From: Macrolepiota albuminosa
Lineage: Eukaryota > Basidiomycota > Agaricomycetes > Agaricales > Agaricaceae
NCBI GenBank assembly: GCA_027475525.1
Contig: JAMWFC010000046.1
Location: 2,046,001 to 2,110,000 of the forward strand
Length of the DNA stretch: 64,000 nt
Direction: 5' to 3'
The translations under genes were made by a program, and so were the position numbers. This document shows positions 37,701 through 50,636 of the stretch, piece by piece. Numbering within the stretch: position 1 is the first letter of the stretch; the number at the start of each line of letters is the position of its first letter. The notes beneath the pieces are model-generated. The model was not told the DNA's origin and made no database searches. It worked only from the letters and a program-made list of their open reading frames with translations.

Positions 37701-40700
37701 TTAACAACAGCCTGTAGTGCTGGTTGAAACTGTGGTACGGCCATGAGTATGAAGTCAAGCCAATGTTGCAACACAGGGCGGTTTGATCGAACAGCAATTC
37801 CATCCACAAGAACCTGTACCAGCAAGGAATTTACCGAGTACTGCCGAGTTTCAGGTTGGATGTCACGACCTGATACACTGTTGGGACTGCTGCCGTCGTG
37901 CCCATGTACTTGCCATGATGTTGGATCATGAGATGTAGAAGCAGAAATTAGAGAGTGTAGCAGATGTAAAAGCTTGTTTTGAAGATCGAGACGGTGCCAG
38001 TGAACACAAAGATAAAGCTTTCCAATGACGATATCTTCGATGCCATCAGCAATTCCATCAACATCGCCGCGAGCGACGACGGCCTGGAGCAGCTCCACAG
38101 CCGTAGACTGGATTATGGCGTTGTTTGGAAGCATGGTTTGGGCCCAGGATTGATCTGGCTCAGATTGGATAAACCTAAGAAGGACTCAGATGCTGCCTAA
38201 GGTCAAGAAGAAAAACGTACCGAAGGACTATCTCAATCAGAACATCAAGGTAGCTCGCGTTTGGATCAGATATACCGCCTTGTTAATCTTTAAGAATGGT
38301 AATTTAAACTTCATTTTGTCTACTCACTAGCTTCAACTCTTTGAACAAGACCTGTATGGTGTGAACGTCGGATCGGCGTTGCTTTTGCGGTCTTTGCAAA
38401 ACCCTGTCCCCCGAAACGAATGATAGACAGGAGCAAATCAAGAAGATGATTCATGTAGCGCTGGTCAAAGGGACATTCATATAGGAAAACTTGGACTTCT
38501 CTTCCATTGACTTTTGCAGGTGAGAGAATTCGTCGCAAACTCGGCTCCAGAAGCTCAAACAAAATTGGATCAAGGACACTGAAGCACGATCATATCTTCA
38601 ATTCCTGTGATTCTCATAATGCAACATACCGCAGATAGGATCTCAAACTGCATCGCATCCAAGTTTCACCAATACGCCGTAGGTTCGGGTCATCGTTTTT
38701 CAAAGTCTCAAGCACAATCATCATTGGCACCTTGAAGCAAAAACCAGGAAGAAAATTATCCTCTGTCACCATCTCGTCAAAATGCCTTCTGTTGAGGCGG
38801 GGAAATACACACCTGTCAACCTCCACAGGACGCCGAAGGCTTCATAAGACTCGCTTAATTGAGCTTCTGGAGAGATCATTGTTTGGGCTATTATTGATTC
38901 GAGATGCGAGCGCGTTGTAGCGGCCTCCAATGACCATATGAGATTGACAGCTCGGACATGATACATGGCATAATCTGCGCAGAGGTATTTGAGCAATTTG
39001 GTGACCAATGTAAACATGGTGGGCCTATTATCTATGAAAGGCCTGGGAACCAAATTGATGTTCTGGTGTAAAGCGACGACGACCGAAACACTTCGGTCGA
39101 CTGTTGTGAAATTGGCCGACTATATGTACCGTATTGGCTGAGTTAGATGATTGTAGCCCTCGTACGCTGATGTACCGACCTCATGTTTTAGCCCCCTGAG
39201 AATCGTTTGGAGCCACTCGTCAGGATTCCAAGACAACGTCACCAAGGCTGTAAGCCTACTGGATAATCTGTTCAGGAGTGAGAGACTCAGGGAAAAGACC
39301 TCCCGAAGAACGACAATGTCTGAGGAAGAAGTGGTCAATACTTGTGCGCAACGACGAGTAATAGTCGCTAGGCTTTCAAAAGCTGGAACGAAAGGCACAA
39401 CAAAGGAGTCGGAGACAGATTCAGATATCGATATGGGATCAATGCCGTAGAAACTACAAGCGAAGAGGTAGGGTCGTTGTGTCGTCCGTTTCGCGATTCA
39501 GATATCGATATGGGATCAATGCCGTAGAAACTACAAGCGAAGAGGTAGGGTCGTTGTGTCGTCCGTTTCGCTCAATTGGTCCCGTCAGATCTGGTCGTTG
39601 CATCAAAGCAGAATGTGGTATATGCTGCAACAATTCTTCTTGCAGCAGGAGAACCTCTTTTATTAATGGAGATGATACCCTGAAGATACCGGCTTGAATT
39701 TGGACCTAGATTTTGTTCAGTATCGTAGCACGAAGAAGAGGACAAAACCTGTTACATCTACGAGATCTAATACGGCTGCAAAAATTATGGGGAGGTGTAT
39801 CGTTTGTATTTCATCATCCTGTGAAAAGGTTTTAAGTATGAACTGGACCATACGTATTGCCTGAAGGCAATTGTCTGAGTGTCGGATATCCACACTTGAG
39901 TGTAAACATGTAAACCACAAACCTCGATATCCTTTCTGTCTCCAGTGATTTCAGCAAACATAACAATCAAGAGTTGTTTCCAGAGGATATGAGGTTCAAT
40001 AGCCTCGTATAAGGTGCTGGCTGTCATTGTTACCTAAAGAAAACTTATTTCAGCACAACATATATTTGAAGCAGGCAAACCGTTGACTAACGTCTTCACC
40101 TCCATCAGAAGCGTTGTCAATAAGGTGCTTGATAGCTTTAAAAGCATCATAAACAAGAACATACTAACGTCTTCACCTCCATCAGAAGCGTTGTCAATAA
40201 GGTGCTTGATAGCTTTAAAAGCATCATAAACAAGAACATGGAGAGGGTTGCACCAATCTCCCACTTGTCCAATAAAGATATGAAGATTTTAAAAGGTCTC
40301 GACTCATTGTATTCCCCTGAGGGCGAAAACATCTCATCCTGGGGGTGGTCAGATAATTTGATGCTTCACAGAAAACTTGCACCACACCTTCAAAGTTGAA
40401 TAAACAAGATCCAACCCGTGTGTTTTCAGATATTCTATTTGCTGTTCGCTTTTCTCGCCAGAACCGAGAAGCCAGGTATAGAGGCGTCGATTGAGAGATA
40501 GGTCGCGACGAAGTACAACTCCAGAAGCTGCACGCATTAGGATCACGCGATCCTCAGCCTGTGCTTTTTTCACGGCTGTGCTATCCGCGCGCAGCGACTG
40601 CAAGAGTAGGTCAAGAGCTCCTCTTCGCACCAGGAGATTCTCGTCCTCGAGTGCTGCCGCGAACGCACGAATCATCAGGCCAACGTCCTTGCCGACGACC

Positions 40701-41839
40701 TGCGTTATATCTGACGCTGTTTTAACAATAACCATGATATCGATAGGCATTGTGCATACCTTCATCCGCATTCAGACGAGGTAGCCGTCGTGCAAGGTAA
40801 TTAAGAGATGTTCCACGAGCAGTCGGTGTCGTAAGCATCACTAGCCATATGTTTTGGAAAAAGAATGACGGAGAGACAGTTCCTGACAAGCGATCAAGCA
40901 GATTCAAGACCTGATTTGATACCTGAATTTGATATCTCGGAAGACGAAGAGCGCATTTGCACACCTTATCGAAAAATTCCGATGTTTCTTCCTCTAAGCC
41001 GGGGAGCAGCGCGAGAATAAAGGATTTCATGACAGGACGTAGTCCAGACTGCAGTGGCAAGTAATGCGTGTCAAATAGGTTCAAAAGTGTTGGCTACAAT
41101 GGAAGATTAAGGTTTTCATCGACGTACAAACATTCCTTACACACCTTGACAGATGTAGCAGCATATTCGAAAAATGGAAACAATCCAGACGACCATATTG
41201 GCAAGTCCGCCTTGAGTCCCTCGGGCTGAACAAGATGAGCAGTTGCTGCGCAACAATTGCCGACTCACTTACTCCAAGGACTGATAATATGTGCAGATAC
41301 ACGTCCAGAGCACGCTGATGTACCCCGGTTGGAAGAGCAGGATTTAGACATTGTGAGAGACGCTTCGAAACAATTAGTTTGCGCGGAATCTCTTTAAATT
41401 GCATGTACGATTGAAACGTCTGAGAACGGATCGACCGATTCGTCGTTAACAAGATTCCTCATACATGAAATTCAACTACCTTGAGAAGTTGCTTTAAGAA
41501 CGCAATGAAATCGGCCCATTCGTGCACGTTATCGAAAGAATTCAGACACTTCTCCACCTGCTGGGTGAATTTCTTATATTTGGGGTCCGAGGCGAAAGCT
41601 TGTTGTGCTGCATAGCCCAAAATCGTTCTTTAGACTGTATTTTGGACGTAAGATTGACGAACCACGTTCACTCGCCCTCATTGGTATTGATGCAGAGCGT
41701 TCCGTTTTAGACTGTATTTTGGACGTAAGATTGACGAACCACGTTCACTCGCCCTCATTGGTATTGATGCAGAGCGTTCCGTTATGGTCTTTCCTGGACC
41801 TTGGGCGCTGGAGACTTTCGGAGAAGCAGAAGACATCAT
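34735..41839 (-). CDS. DOP1: Dopey-family protein DOP1
   Basis: Large peripheral protein of the late Golgi/endosome that works with Mon2 and Neo1 in membrane traffic. The conserved N-terminal domain reads AFASDPKYKKFTQQVEKCLN, SFDNVHEWADFIAFLKQLLK, then IPRKLIVSKRLSQCLNPALP and GVHQRALDVYLHILSVLG. The C-terminal half includes RRLSFVLFAGEKNHFLTQLP, FLCIRVLLCRLSPNNMTSFW and the end SYESVYASGGNVDWEAVEQG then ILDDMFDGR. Size (about 7.1 kb, at least 20 exons) fits the family. Start taken at ATG 41839 (MMSSASPKVSSAQ); the frame stays open upstream. Four 77-bp duplications (36301, 39418, 40086, 41629) break the frame. In the last three, a missing third-position base also has to be supplied for the conserved frame to continue. 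Confidence 0.93.
36301..36454. repeat. 77-bp exact tandem duplication no. 7 (DOP1)
   Basis: 36301-36377 equals 36378-36454, with a two-base chance extension. Two readings compete in the exon: one with no lost base (GFAALRRNPSATMVEILPLL) and one with a lost third-position base (GSWIRRTTKESLSNNGRNS). I could not decide between them. Confidence 0.95.
39418..39571. repeat. 77-bp exact tandem duplication no. 8 (DOP1)
   Basis: 39418-39494 equals 39495-39571. Collapsing it and adding one base (third of a Glu or Asp codon) above 39571 joins RPDLTGPI to AKRTTQRPYLFACSFYGIDP and onward without a stop. Confidence 0.97.
40086..40239. repeat. 77-bp exact tandem duplication no. 9 (DOP1)
   Basis: 40086-40162 equals 40163-40239. 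One added base (third of a Ser codon) above 40239 joins LDKWEIGATLS to HVLVYDAFKAIKHLIDNASD. Confidence 0.97.
41629..41782. repeat. 77-bp exact tandem duplication no. 10 (DOP1 N-terminus)
   Basis: 41629-41705 equals 41706-41782, with a one-base chance extension. One added base (third of a Thr codon) above 41782, plus a short intron inside the unit, links the N-terminus to TILGYAAQQAFASDPKYKKF. Confidence 0.96.
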
Positions 41840-42075
41840 AATGTAAGGATTTTGATCAGTCGACCAGCGAAATGATACGTGTAGAAGGGGTGAAGGAGCT
41901 GCGAAGCAGCCCTGAGATATGTCAGGTATGAACGTCGTCACCTCGTCCTTAACCGAAAGACTGGCACGTGACCTTACACGTCGCCCATTTTTGGAAGACT
42001 TTGGAAGAGAAGGAACGAAAACGTATTTAGGTCTGCTGTACAGCATAAGAAAGTAAATACTTTGAAACTATAAAT

Positions 42076-43517
42076 TTATGGTCCAGGTGTTACCAAGTCG
42101 GAGTCACCTTCGGATTGAGTAGCAGTAACAGTGTTTCGCATCTTAGTTTGAGGTCGAGTACTTGTCTGTGACACATCAGGAGCTGAAGACCCAGAACGGG
42201 AGGGAGCAGTAGAAGCGGCTAGCGAGGAAACCGCCTTGACTTTGGCTTTGCTTTTGACTGGTGCCGATATTGAAACCGCCGATGAACGAGGGATGCCCGA
42301 CAACCGGTCCTCACCAGGTTTAGGAAAACTCGTGGCGTATTCAGACTCCTTTTCTCCGACCCATGTCGTTGCAAACCATCTTCCACCAGCAATCCCCCGA
42401 ATTTCACGTCTGGCAATCCGCCAGTGCCTCACTTTCTTCTTGCTCTTGTCCAAAGGCAAAACGGGAGCAAATCCGGTTGGAATTTTCGGAGCTGGTTGTA
42501 CCGGGAATGGTTTGGTAGGAAGGGGATATTGTGGAAGTGGGGCATTTTCAAGGTTTGTTTCCTCTGTCAAGGGAATTGGGACCAGAGTCCGGGTCAGATC
42601 AGCCCCTTCAGGCTCAGGGGAGCCAGCTTCGAACTGTATGGTGACCGGTGAGGACGCTGCTGTCCCCGTGTGTGCTAAGAAAAAACGAGCTTGGTATTAC
42701 GAAAAGTGGAGAGAGATCTTAAGAACCTTCGGACAGCCCGCCACTGTCGTCGAGAAGAGGCACTGCAGTCCTCGGTCTAAGAAAAAACATTGCTTAGCGG
42801 AACCTTCGGACAGCCCGCCACTGTCGTCGAGAAGAGGCACTGCAGTCCTCGGTCTAAGAAAAAACATTGCTTAGCGGAACGTCTAAGAAGCTGTGAAAGT
42901 ATGTATGTACTTCGTGGCAACATCTTTGTACGCGGTTTACCGGGCTTCTTTGGAGCTTTTGTCGGTGTCCCCAATTTTGATTGACCAACCGGAGCACTGA
43001 CACTCTGCTTGACATTGGCGTCGTGAGATCCTGAGGGCGTAGCCTCAAACCATGTCACTGTCGGAGCGAGCTCAATGGGCCCTGACGCATTCGTCATGGC
43101 TTTCTCTTGTGCCTTCCGCTCGTCTTCCGCTATACGCTTCTCGCTCTTCCGAGGTTTCCGCTTATTAGAAGTTCTCTTCTTCGCCGCGACCTCGCCTGAC
43201 CGCGATGGGTTTGGAAGCGCAGTCACAGGCACAGGCTTCATGAGTTCGTCTTCGTCGTCATCAATAAGTTGGTCCTCTTCCTCCTCCACTTCGTCGTATT
43301 CGTCGTCAGTAAGATTCTCCTGTCGTCGAGGCCGAGGCCAGGCAGTAGGTGCTTTAGTTTTAGTACGACGTCCACTCCCAGAAGCCTTGGGTTGAGGCGG
43401 AGGAGTCTCTTCGTCTTTAAGAGTGGAAATTTCAGGAGCGTCCATGTCTATGTCTTGGTCCATGTCAAATGTCTGTGTTGTAGGATCATAGGAAACCCAA
43501 GGCGATACACGAAACAT
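42076..43517 (-). CDS. unknown charged, probably nuclear protein
   Basis: The start used is ATG 43517 (MFRVSPWVSYDP). An upstream in-phase exon starting MSIVGQIAGV near 43617 is possible. The N-terminal half is disordered, with acidic runs (DDEYDEVEEEEDQL, DDDEDEL) and basic patches (RRTKTKAP, KKRTSNKRKPRKSEKR) that look like nuclear-localisation signals. The second half has a distinct block, KKKVRHWRIARREIRGIAGG followed by RWFATTWVGEKESEYA, which looks like a conserved folded motif rich in Trp and Arg. A Ser/Thr-rich tail follows. One or more introns lie at about 42660-42940, where duplication 42723-42876 confuses the model. A chromatin or transcription role is plausible from composition only; I do not recognise the family. 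Confidence 0.6.
42723..42876. repeat. 77-bp exact tandem duplication no. 11 (charged protein gene)
   Basis: 42723-42799 equals 42800-42876; the match runs four more bases by chance. It spans a probable exon with the intron acceptor ttttttcttag, so both acceptor copies appear. The frame effect cannot be tested with confidence. Confidence 0.95.
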
Positions 43518-43740
43518 TGATACTGTCTGTGACTTGTTTGCATGTATTTCACGAAGAGTCGCTGTAATTGACTACATACGGGACTGTAACACCAGCAATC
43601 TGTCCAACTATACTCATTGCTGCCACAATGACTCCTGTTTTTTTACTATGCCTCACTTATATATGGCAATGAATGCAGGTTTTGACGTTTGCTGATGATG
43701 TGGCAGGGGCCTTATATTTCCATTTTTCTCCAATGATGGA

Positions 43741-44266
43741 TCACAATTCGGTACAGATCTGTTCTGATTCGTCTTCATAACCCGTCCATTTACCCAACTC
43801 ATCGTTTATGACCATCACATGCGTGTCGTAGTAAATATGCGCTGTTGGCTTCAGATCGTCCCAATGTACTAATGCTCCCTTCTTGTCTCGCTCCAAATGA
43901 GTGCCAAGAATAGATGTTTTGCCTGCTAAATTGTTCTTGGAAGCAACACAGGCACCACAATTCTTGCACCTGTACCGAGTTTTGTATGGCTTCGTTGGAG
44001 GAACAAAGGAGTCGAGAACATTATCATTCGGTTGTTTATGGGTCCATCTAAATTTCGAAGTGGGGAAGTGGATTGTGTGAACAAAAGGGGCTCCTGTAAG
44101 ACACAAAAAGACAATTTGTGCCCTATACCAAGATAAGGATATTAGTTTGCATACCTGAAAGCCTTTGGCAATTGGTGCAGTGGCAGTATGCACGAAGGAT
44201 GGGAGGGCCAATGACTTCGTACGAAATAGAACCGCAAAAACATGCTCCCTTGTAAACCTTGGACAT
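43741..44266 (-). CDS. GFA-domain (glutathione-dependent formaldehyde-activating enzyme-like) protein
   Basis: Small zinc protein of the GFA/CENP-V fold, cytosolic. ATG 44266 begins MSKVYKGACFCGSISYEVIG. The zinc cysteines appear as CFCG, then CHCTNCQRLSG (completed by a splice across about 44094-44154) and RCKNCGACVASK. The rest matches the family in order (GAPFVHTIHFPTSKF, GTHLERDKKGALVHWDDL, WTGYEDESEQICTEL). Length is about 155 residues. True formaldehyde-activating activity is rare in the family, so the substrate is open. The start codon lies inside duplication 44210-44363, so a second copy of the 5' coding region (ATG at 44341-44343) is present upstream. Only the lower copy joins the rest of the gene. 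Confidence 0.88.
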
Positions 44267-44363
44267 TCTGGCGAGTGGCTAGATAGAATGACTTCGTACG
44301 AAATAGAACCGCAAAAACATGCTCCCTTGTAAACCTTGGACATTCTGGCGAGTGGCTAGATAG
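44210..44363. repeat. 77-bp exact tandem duplication no. 12 (GFA gene start)
   Basis: 44210-44286 equals 44287-44363, with a one-base chance extension. It duplicates the start codon and first 19 codons of the GFA gene. The upper junction lies in the 5' UTR. Confidence 0.96.
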
Positions 44364-44438
44364 ATGCGTGCATTCACATCTTATGTACATAGACTATTAG
44401 GGGCCTAATGTGTGGGAAACTGGCGTTCCGTTCCGAAG

Positions 44439-44720
44439 CTAGATGCTGGAGTAACAAATGTTCTGTAGATACGGCCGAAGGCGTTCCGACGTCCCGAAGC
44501 GAGTGACAAGAGCAGTAGTAAGTAAAAACTGAACACCACAGTATGTAGCGCCTTGAGCAATGATGGGAGCTGTTCTATGCTCTTTCACTCCCACACAGGC
44601 CACGAGTTTTGAACGAGGCTTGCTCTCCTCATGATAAGTTACTTCAATTACGAAAGTGAAGGAACCAAGGTCCAATGAGAGCGAGTGTTCCGGTGTGCTG
44701 ACCAGTCCTTTTAGACGCAA
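44439..44720 (-). CDS. small open reading frame, doubtful
   Basis: A 93-codon frame with an ATG start (MRLKGLVSTPEHSLSLDLGS), then protein-like sequence (FTFVIEVTYHEESKPRSKLV) and a hydrophobic segment (ATYCGVQFLLTTALVTRF). No family is recognised and no introns are needed. It could be a real small protein or chance. The surrounding 44364-45149 is otherwise non-coding, with the promoter of the subunit e gene at its right end. Confidence 0.3.
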   Translation of the reverse strand: MRLKGLVSTPEHSLSLDLGSFTFVIEVTYHEESKPRSKLVACVGVKEHRTAPIIAQGATYCGVQFLLTTALVTRFGTSERLRPYLQNICYSSI

Positions 44721-45149
44721 ATTCTGTAGCCTGGCACGACAGTTTTGATTTTAAAGGCTGGTTGATGGTGGATTTGCGTCACGAAGTTCGTTCCCTCGAG
44801 AGGTGGACTTCGACGGGAGCAATGAAAAAAAAATTACCCGAAGCAGCGGTACAGCTGGTACAGCTGAGCTAATGGAAAACCTGAGGCCCCAACTTTCTGG
44901 GATATCGCCCGCTGGGATGAAAACCGATAGAATAGACGCGGAATGTAAGATTTCTAATTACATAATCAACTACCGAATTTCTCCGTTGCCGGAATCCGAT
45001 ACCATTTTTCTAACTCTCATAAAAAGGTTTAGGTGCGGTAAGTGGTTTCAAGCACACTGTATTGAAGAAGTTTTGATGCCTTGGATACTTTAGTGCCCTT
45101 TGTCAAGGACACTTTGCCTCTGAGATTTTGAACGGACGAGGCAAACACA

Positions 45150-45567
45150 ATGGTTTCACCGACTGTTAATGTCCGTCTGCTGTTTCTTTTTGTCAATTTT
45201 AGCAGGAGCTCAAGATCTAACTTCAGGTCGTTCGGTACTCTGCGCTTGCTTTTGGTGTCGCATACGGCTTCTATCACCGCCGTACACTGCAGGAGCGGCT
45301 CGACCAACAAAAAGTGGAGCATGCCCTACACGAACGGAAACATTTGATTGCAGAGGCAAAGGAGGCTTGGAAAAGAAAGAACGAGGCGAAAAGCTCAACT
45401 GGTGCGTCTTTGATTCTTTCTGCAATATCCCAGTAGCAGCCACGCTGGCGGTGGGGATACCAGCATTTCTCTGAGCTAACAGTTCATTCTTTGTAGTGAT
45501 TACAGACCCAGAAGACCCTCGCTTTGACCTCGAGAAACTCTTGCTTTCATTTGAGAAGGCATCATAG
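45150..45567 (+). CDS. TIM11: mitochondrial ATP synthase subunit e
   Basis: Inner-membrane subunit of the F1Fo ATP synthase needed for dimer formation and cristae shape. Three exons (45150-45170, 45227-45401, 45497-45567) give 88 residues, normal for the family. The single TM helix near the N-terminus (VVRYSALAFGVAYGFYHRRT) contains the dimerisation GxxxG motif (GVAYG). A charged coiled-coil follows (LQERLDQQKVEHALHERKHL, then AEAKEAWKRKNEAK), and the C-terminus is DPRFDLEKLLLSFEKAS. The first exon codes only seven residues (MVSPTVN). Confidence 0.92.
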
Positions 45568-47803
<2,236 letters not shown>

Positions 47804-47945
47804 ATGTAAATATGCGTTACTCTTCTTGAAATACATGGGATAGGATTGCCCTTTTGCGATGGGTATGGTATTTACATAGTAGATGATATACAAGCGGCGC
47901 CGTTTTCTTATTCCCTATTGGAAAACTCGTCTCTCGGCAGTTTCC

Positions 47946-48178
47946 TCATAGGAAAATTATCCGGATAAGCTCGAATAGTACTGGCCAGAAGTGATTAGGA
48001 GTGGATGGCACGGAAATGAGCATGAACGCTTACCTCCGCCACAAACGACAAAAATGATAAGGCTCAGAGCATAAGCATTAATGGGACTCTTTTTCGCAAG
48101 TTGTTCCTGTCTTGATGGATGTGTAGGCTTTTTGCCCGACTTCGCATCTTTCGCGAACTTTGCGTTCCGTTGACGCAT
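47946..48178 (-). CDS. RAMP4/Ysy6-like ER stress-associated protein
   Basis: Small tail-anchored protein of the ER translocon. ATG 48178 gives MRQRNAKFAKDAKSGKKPTH, then PSRQEQLAKKSPINAYALSL and IIFVVCGG. A 3' exon after a roughly 60-bp intron completes the helix with VLFELIRIIFL and the stop at 47946. About 60 residues with a basic N-terminal half and one C-terminal TM helix, as in SERP1/RAMP4. A few more N-terminal residues could come from an upstream exon. It is head to head with BMT5, 241 bp apart. Confidence 0.85.
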
Positions 48179-48419
48179 CTCGAATTCGGTAGGCTAAAGG
48201 GTACCGTACCTCAGATAACATAGATTTGAGATAGACGGTGAGACAAACCATGATTAAATACAGTAGACGGTGACCGCAGTAATTAGGTCGACTGGGGCAA
48301 GTATGTATGGAGGGTCGAACGTGGCAGTTAGAATGCCGGGCCGAGACCCGACACACTTTTGACAACGTCACCAGCACATGACTGCGGAATCGGGACTCGG
48401 AAATTTGCACACGCTTATC

Positions 48420-49567
48420 ATGGGCAAAGGCAAGAATCTAAAGGCAGCACTACAGTCTCAACAATCTCGTCTCAAAGCCAAGGAGAAACTATCCCATGCT
48501 GCACAAGTCGCTGAACAGCGCTCACATAGGAATGCAAAGCAGCAGTATTCCAAGGGATTTTCTGGAAATCTTCCATCGAATAACTTGAACAGTGGTGAAG
48601 GAAAAGCGACCCCTGCGCCACCGCCTCGGCGAACAACTCTCCCGTTTCGTCCTACAGATACTATTCTTCTAATTGGAGAGGGAAACTTCTCCTTTGCACG
48701 CGCTCTGCTATGCGATTCACCGGCTGAACTACGTGATTTGCCTCCGAGAAATCTCACAGCGACGGCGTATGATACTGAAGACGAGTGTTACGAAAAATAC
48801 GCAGATGCTCGAGAGATTGTGGCGTATCTTCGACAGCGGGGCGCGCAGATCTTGTTTGGCGTAGATGCGACGAAGCTAGAGAAAACCACGTCCTTGAAGG
48901 GAAGGAGATGGGATCGTATAGTGTGGAACTTTCCTCATGCAGGTTCGGGTTGCCTTGTTAATATGAAGCCGTATTCATGGCTGTTAATGTCTTCATTGCT
49001 CTTAGGAAAAGGCATTACTGACCAGGACAGGAATATTTTGTCCAACCAAGTACTGATCCTTGGATTCCTGAGGTCGGCCGCCAAGGTCTTGTCACTAGGA
49101 CCTGTACCTTCTGTTACAACCCCACGTAAGCGAAGAAAGGCTGATGATGACGAAGATGAAGACGATGTAGAGGAAGAGACGGTGCCTACGCAGGCAGAAG
49201 AGGGGGAGCAGTTCAAATTCATCACACCAAAAGAGGCTGTTAAAACGCGCGGGACTGTCCTCATCACGTTGCGAAATGTGGTTCCCTACACTTTATGGTA
49301 TGTCTGCATGAGCTTCACATGTTTTCAAGTCATGACTTTGTTTCTCAAAGGGATGTGCCACGACTTGCTAAAAAACCGCCATTGCCAACGACGGGAAGTA
49401 CACCAGCTAATCCGCGATATACGCTTTTACGTTCGTTTTCCTTCAATCGAAGTCTATATAAAGGATACGAGCACCGCATGACCAAAGGAACACGCGCTCA
49501 TGGGACGGGCAGAACAGGTCAAGGAGGTGAGGATCGGACATGGGAGTTTTGTCTTCAAGACGGATAA
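48420..49567 (+). CDS. BMT5: 25S rRNA (uridine-N3)-methyltransferase, BMT5 family
   Basis: Nucleolar SAM-dependent enzyme that methylates a uridine in large-subunit rRNA (m3U2634 in yeast). ATG 48420 starts a Lys/Gln-rich leader (MGKGKNLKAALQSQQSRLKA). The Rossmann domain has the diagnostic SAM loop ILLIGEGNFSFARALL, then LTATAYDTEDECYEKYADAR, LFGVDATKLEKTTSLKGRRW and DRIVWNFPHAGKGITDQDRN (across an intron at about 48944-49004). An acidic insert (DDDEDEDDVEEE) precedes the last conserved part, TRGTVLITLRNVVPYTLW. A second intron follows (about 49298-49352), then RYTLLRSFSFNRSLYKGYEH and the stop at 49565. The start at 48420 was chosen over an upstream in-frame ATG at 48378. Confidence 0.92.
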
Positions 49568-49638
49568 CCAGGGCAATGGCTTGTATTGCGTCAGAGGATC
49601 GTGTGGTAGGGATGATTATATATGGATTATTATATACA

Positions 49639-50511
49639 CTAAGATGGGGGTGCAGTACCCGAGGTTGCCGCGTCTTCTTCCAAGCCTTTCTTCAATCCTT
49701 CCAATAACCGGGCCAAATGACCTCCACTTGCCTGACTCAGGACTCCCGCTAATTGCATACCCGGTGCACTGAGCAGTCCGACAATCTGTGCCCGCAGCGT
49801 GTCCAATGTCGGAAGCTGCGACACATCCTTGAGACCAGCCGGCAGGAACACCTTCCCTTCAACAAGCGCGCCCATTAGCTTTAGCTCGGGATAGAGAACC
49901 CGCCGCTGGCGCTTCACTCGCCGACCTGGTGTTTCTGGGTCTGCATTTTTCTCCTCTTGCTCCTTCTTAATCTCTTCAGGGGTTTTTGGTGGTCGCGGAG
50001 GAACAGTACGCTCTAAGGAGCGTAGTATAGCATTGAGTTGCGGAGGATGGAACGATGGAAGTAAGAGGACGGCAAAAGTGCCTGTAGAATCGCCAAGCAT
50101 CTTTTCTACCTCGGATAGGTTGATTCCGGGAAAGTCGCGTAGTGCAGCTCCAAAAATGCTGGTGCGAATGGCAGTAAGAGTGGGCTGAGGCTGAGGGGTT
50201 GTGGGGATGGCAGCAGAGTCGATGGATGGAGGAGTTGCACGATTCGAGGCGACGAGGATGTCACGGCGCAGTTGTACCAGACGATTAGCGGAAAATTGAT
50301 CGTGGTGAAGGATGAGGAGAGGGCCATTTCTGCTGCCGTCGAGAACTCTTCTGTACCAATTGTACTGGAACGCTTTCTTGTCCTTGAAGACGCGTGGCAG
50401 CTTTTTTCCTGGAAGGATTTGAGCGGGTTTGACGGAGATGGCATATCTGCGCGACAATAAAGGCGTCGGGGTCGCTGCCAACCACGACGGGCAGCGTGCT
50501 CGACTTAACAT
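49639..50511 (-). CDS. mitochondrial large-subunit ribosomal protein uL10m
   Basis: Single-exon gene for 290 residues. It has an Arg-rich mitochondrial presequence (MLSRARCPSWLAATPTPLLS RRY). An L10-like domain follows: KKAFQYNWYRRVLDGSRNGP, ILHHDQFSANRLVQLRRDIL, LTAIRTSIFGAALRDFPGIN. Later segments are GALVEGKVFLPAGLKDVSQL, DTLRAQIVGLLSAPGMQLAG and GGHLARLLEGLKKGLEE, as expected for the base of the stalk protein. A Lys/Glu-rich insert (KTPEEIKKEQEEKNADPETP) is typical of fungal mitochondrial forms. It anchors the bL12 stalk on the mitoribosome. Head to head with FIP1. Confidence 0.85.
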   Translation of the reverse strand: MLSRARCPSWLAATPTPLLSRRYAISVKPAQILPGKKLPRVFKDKKAFQYNWYRRVLDGSRNGPLLILHHDQFSANRLVQLRRDILVASNRATPPSIDSAAIPTTPQPQPTLTAIRTSIFGAALRDFPGINLSEVEKMLGDSTGTFAVLLLPSFHPPQLNAILRSLERTVPPRPPKTPEEIKKEQEEKNADPETPGRRVKRQRRVLYPELKLMGALVEGKVFLPAGLKDVSQLPTLDTLRAQIVGLLSAPGMQLAGVLSQASGGHLARLLEGLKKGLEEDAATSGTAPPS

Positions 50512-50636
50512 CGCGCGACCGGGAAGTTTGTGAAAGATGCGGAGCGGGATTCGGAAGCTAACATTTCTTGTGACGCGTCACGGTAAGTCACACCAATTCT
50601 CCACTTCCCTCCTCAAATCTGTGACACTATAGAATC

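Noticed and set aside
43075..43520. + strand Ser-rich ORFs
   Set aside because: Shadow of the acidic and basic tracts of the minus-strand charged protein gene.
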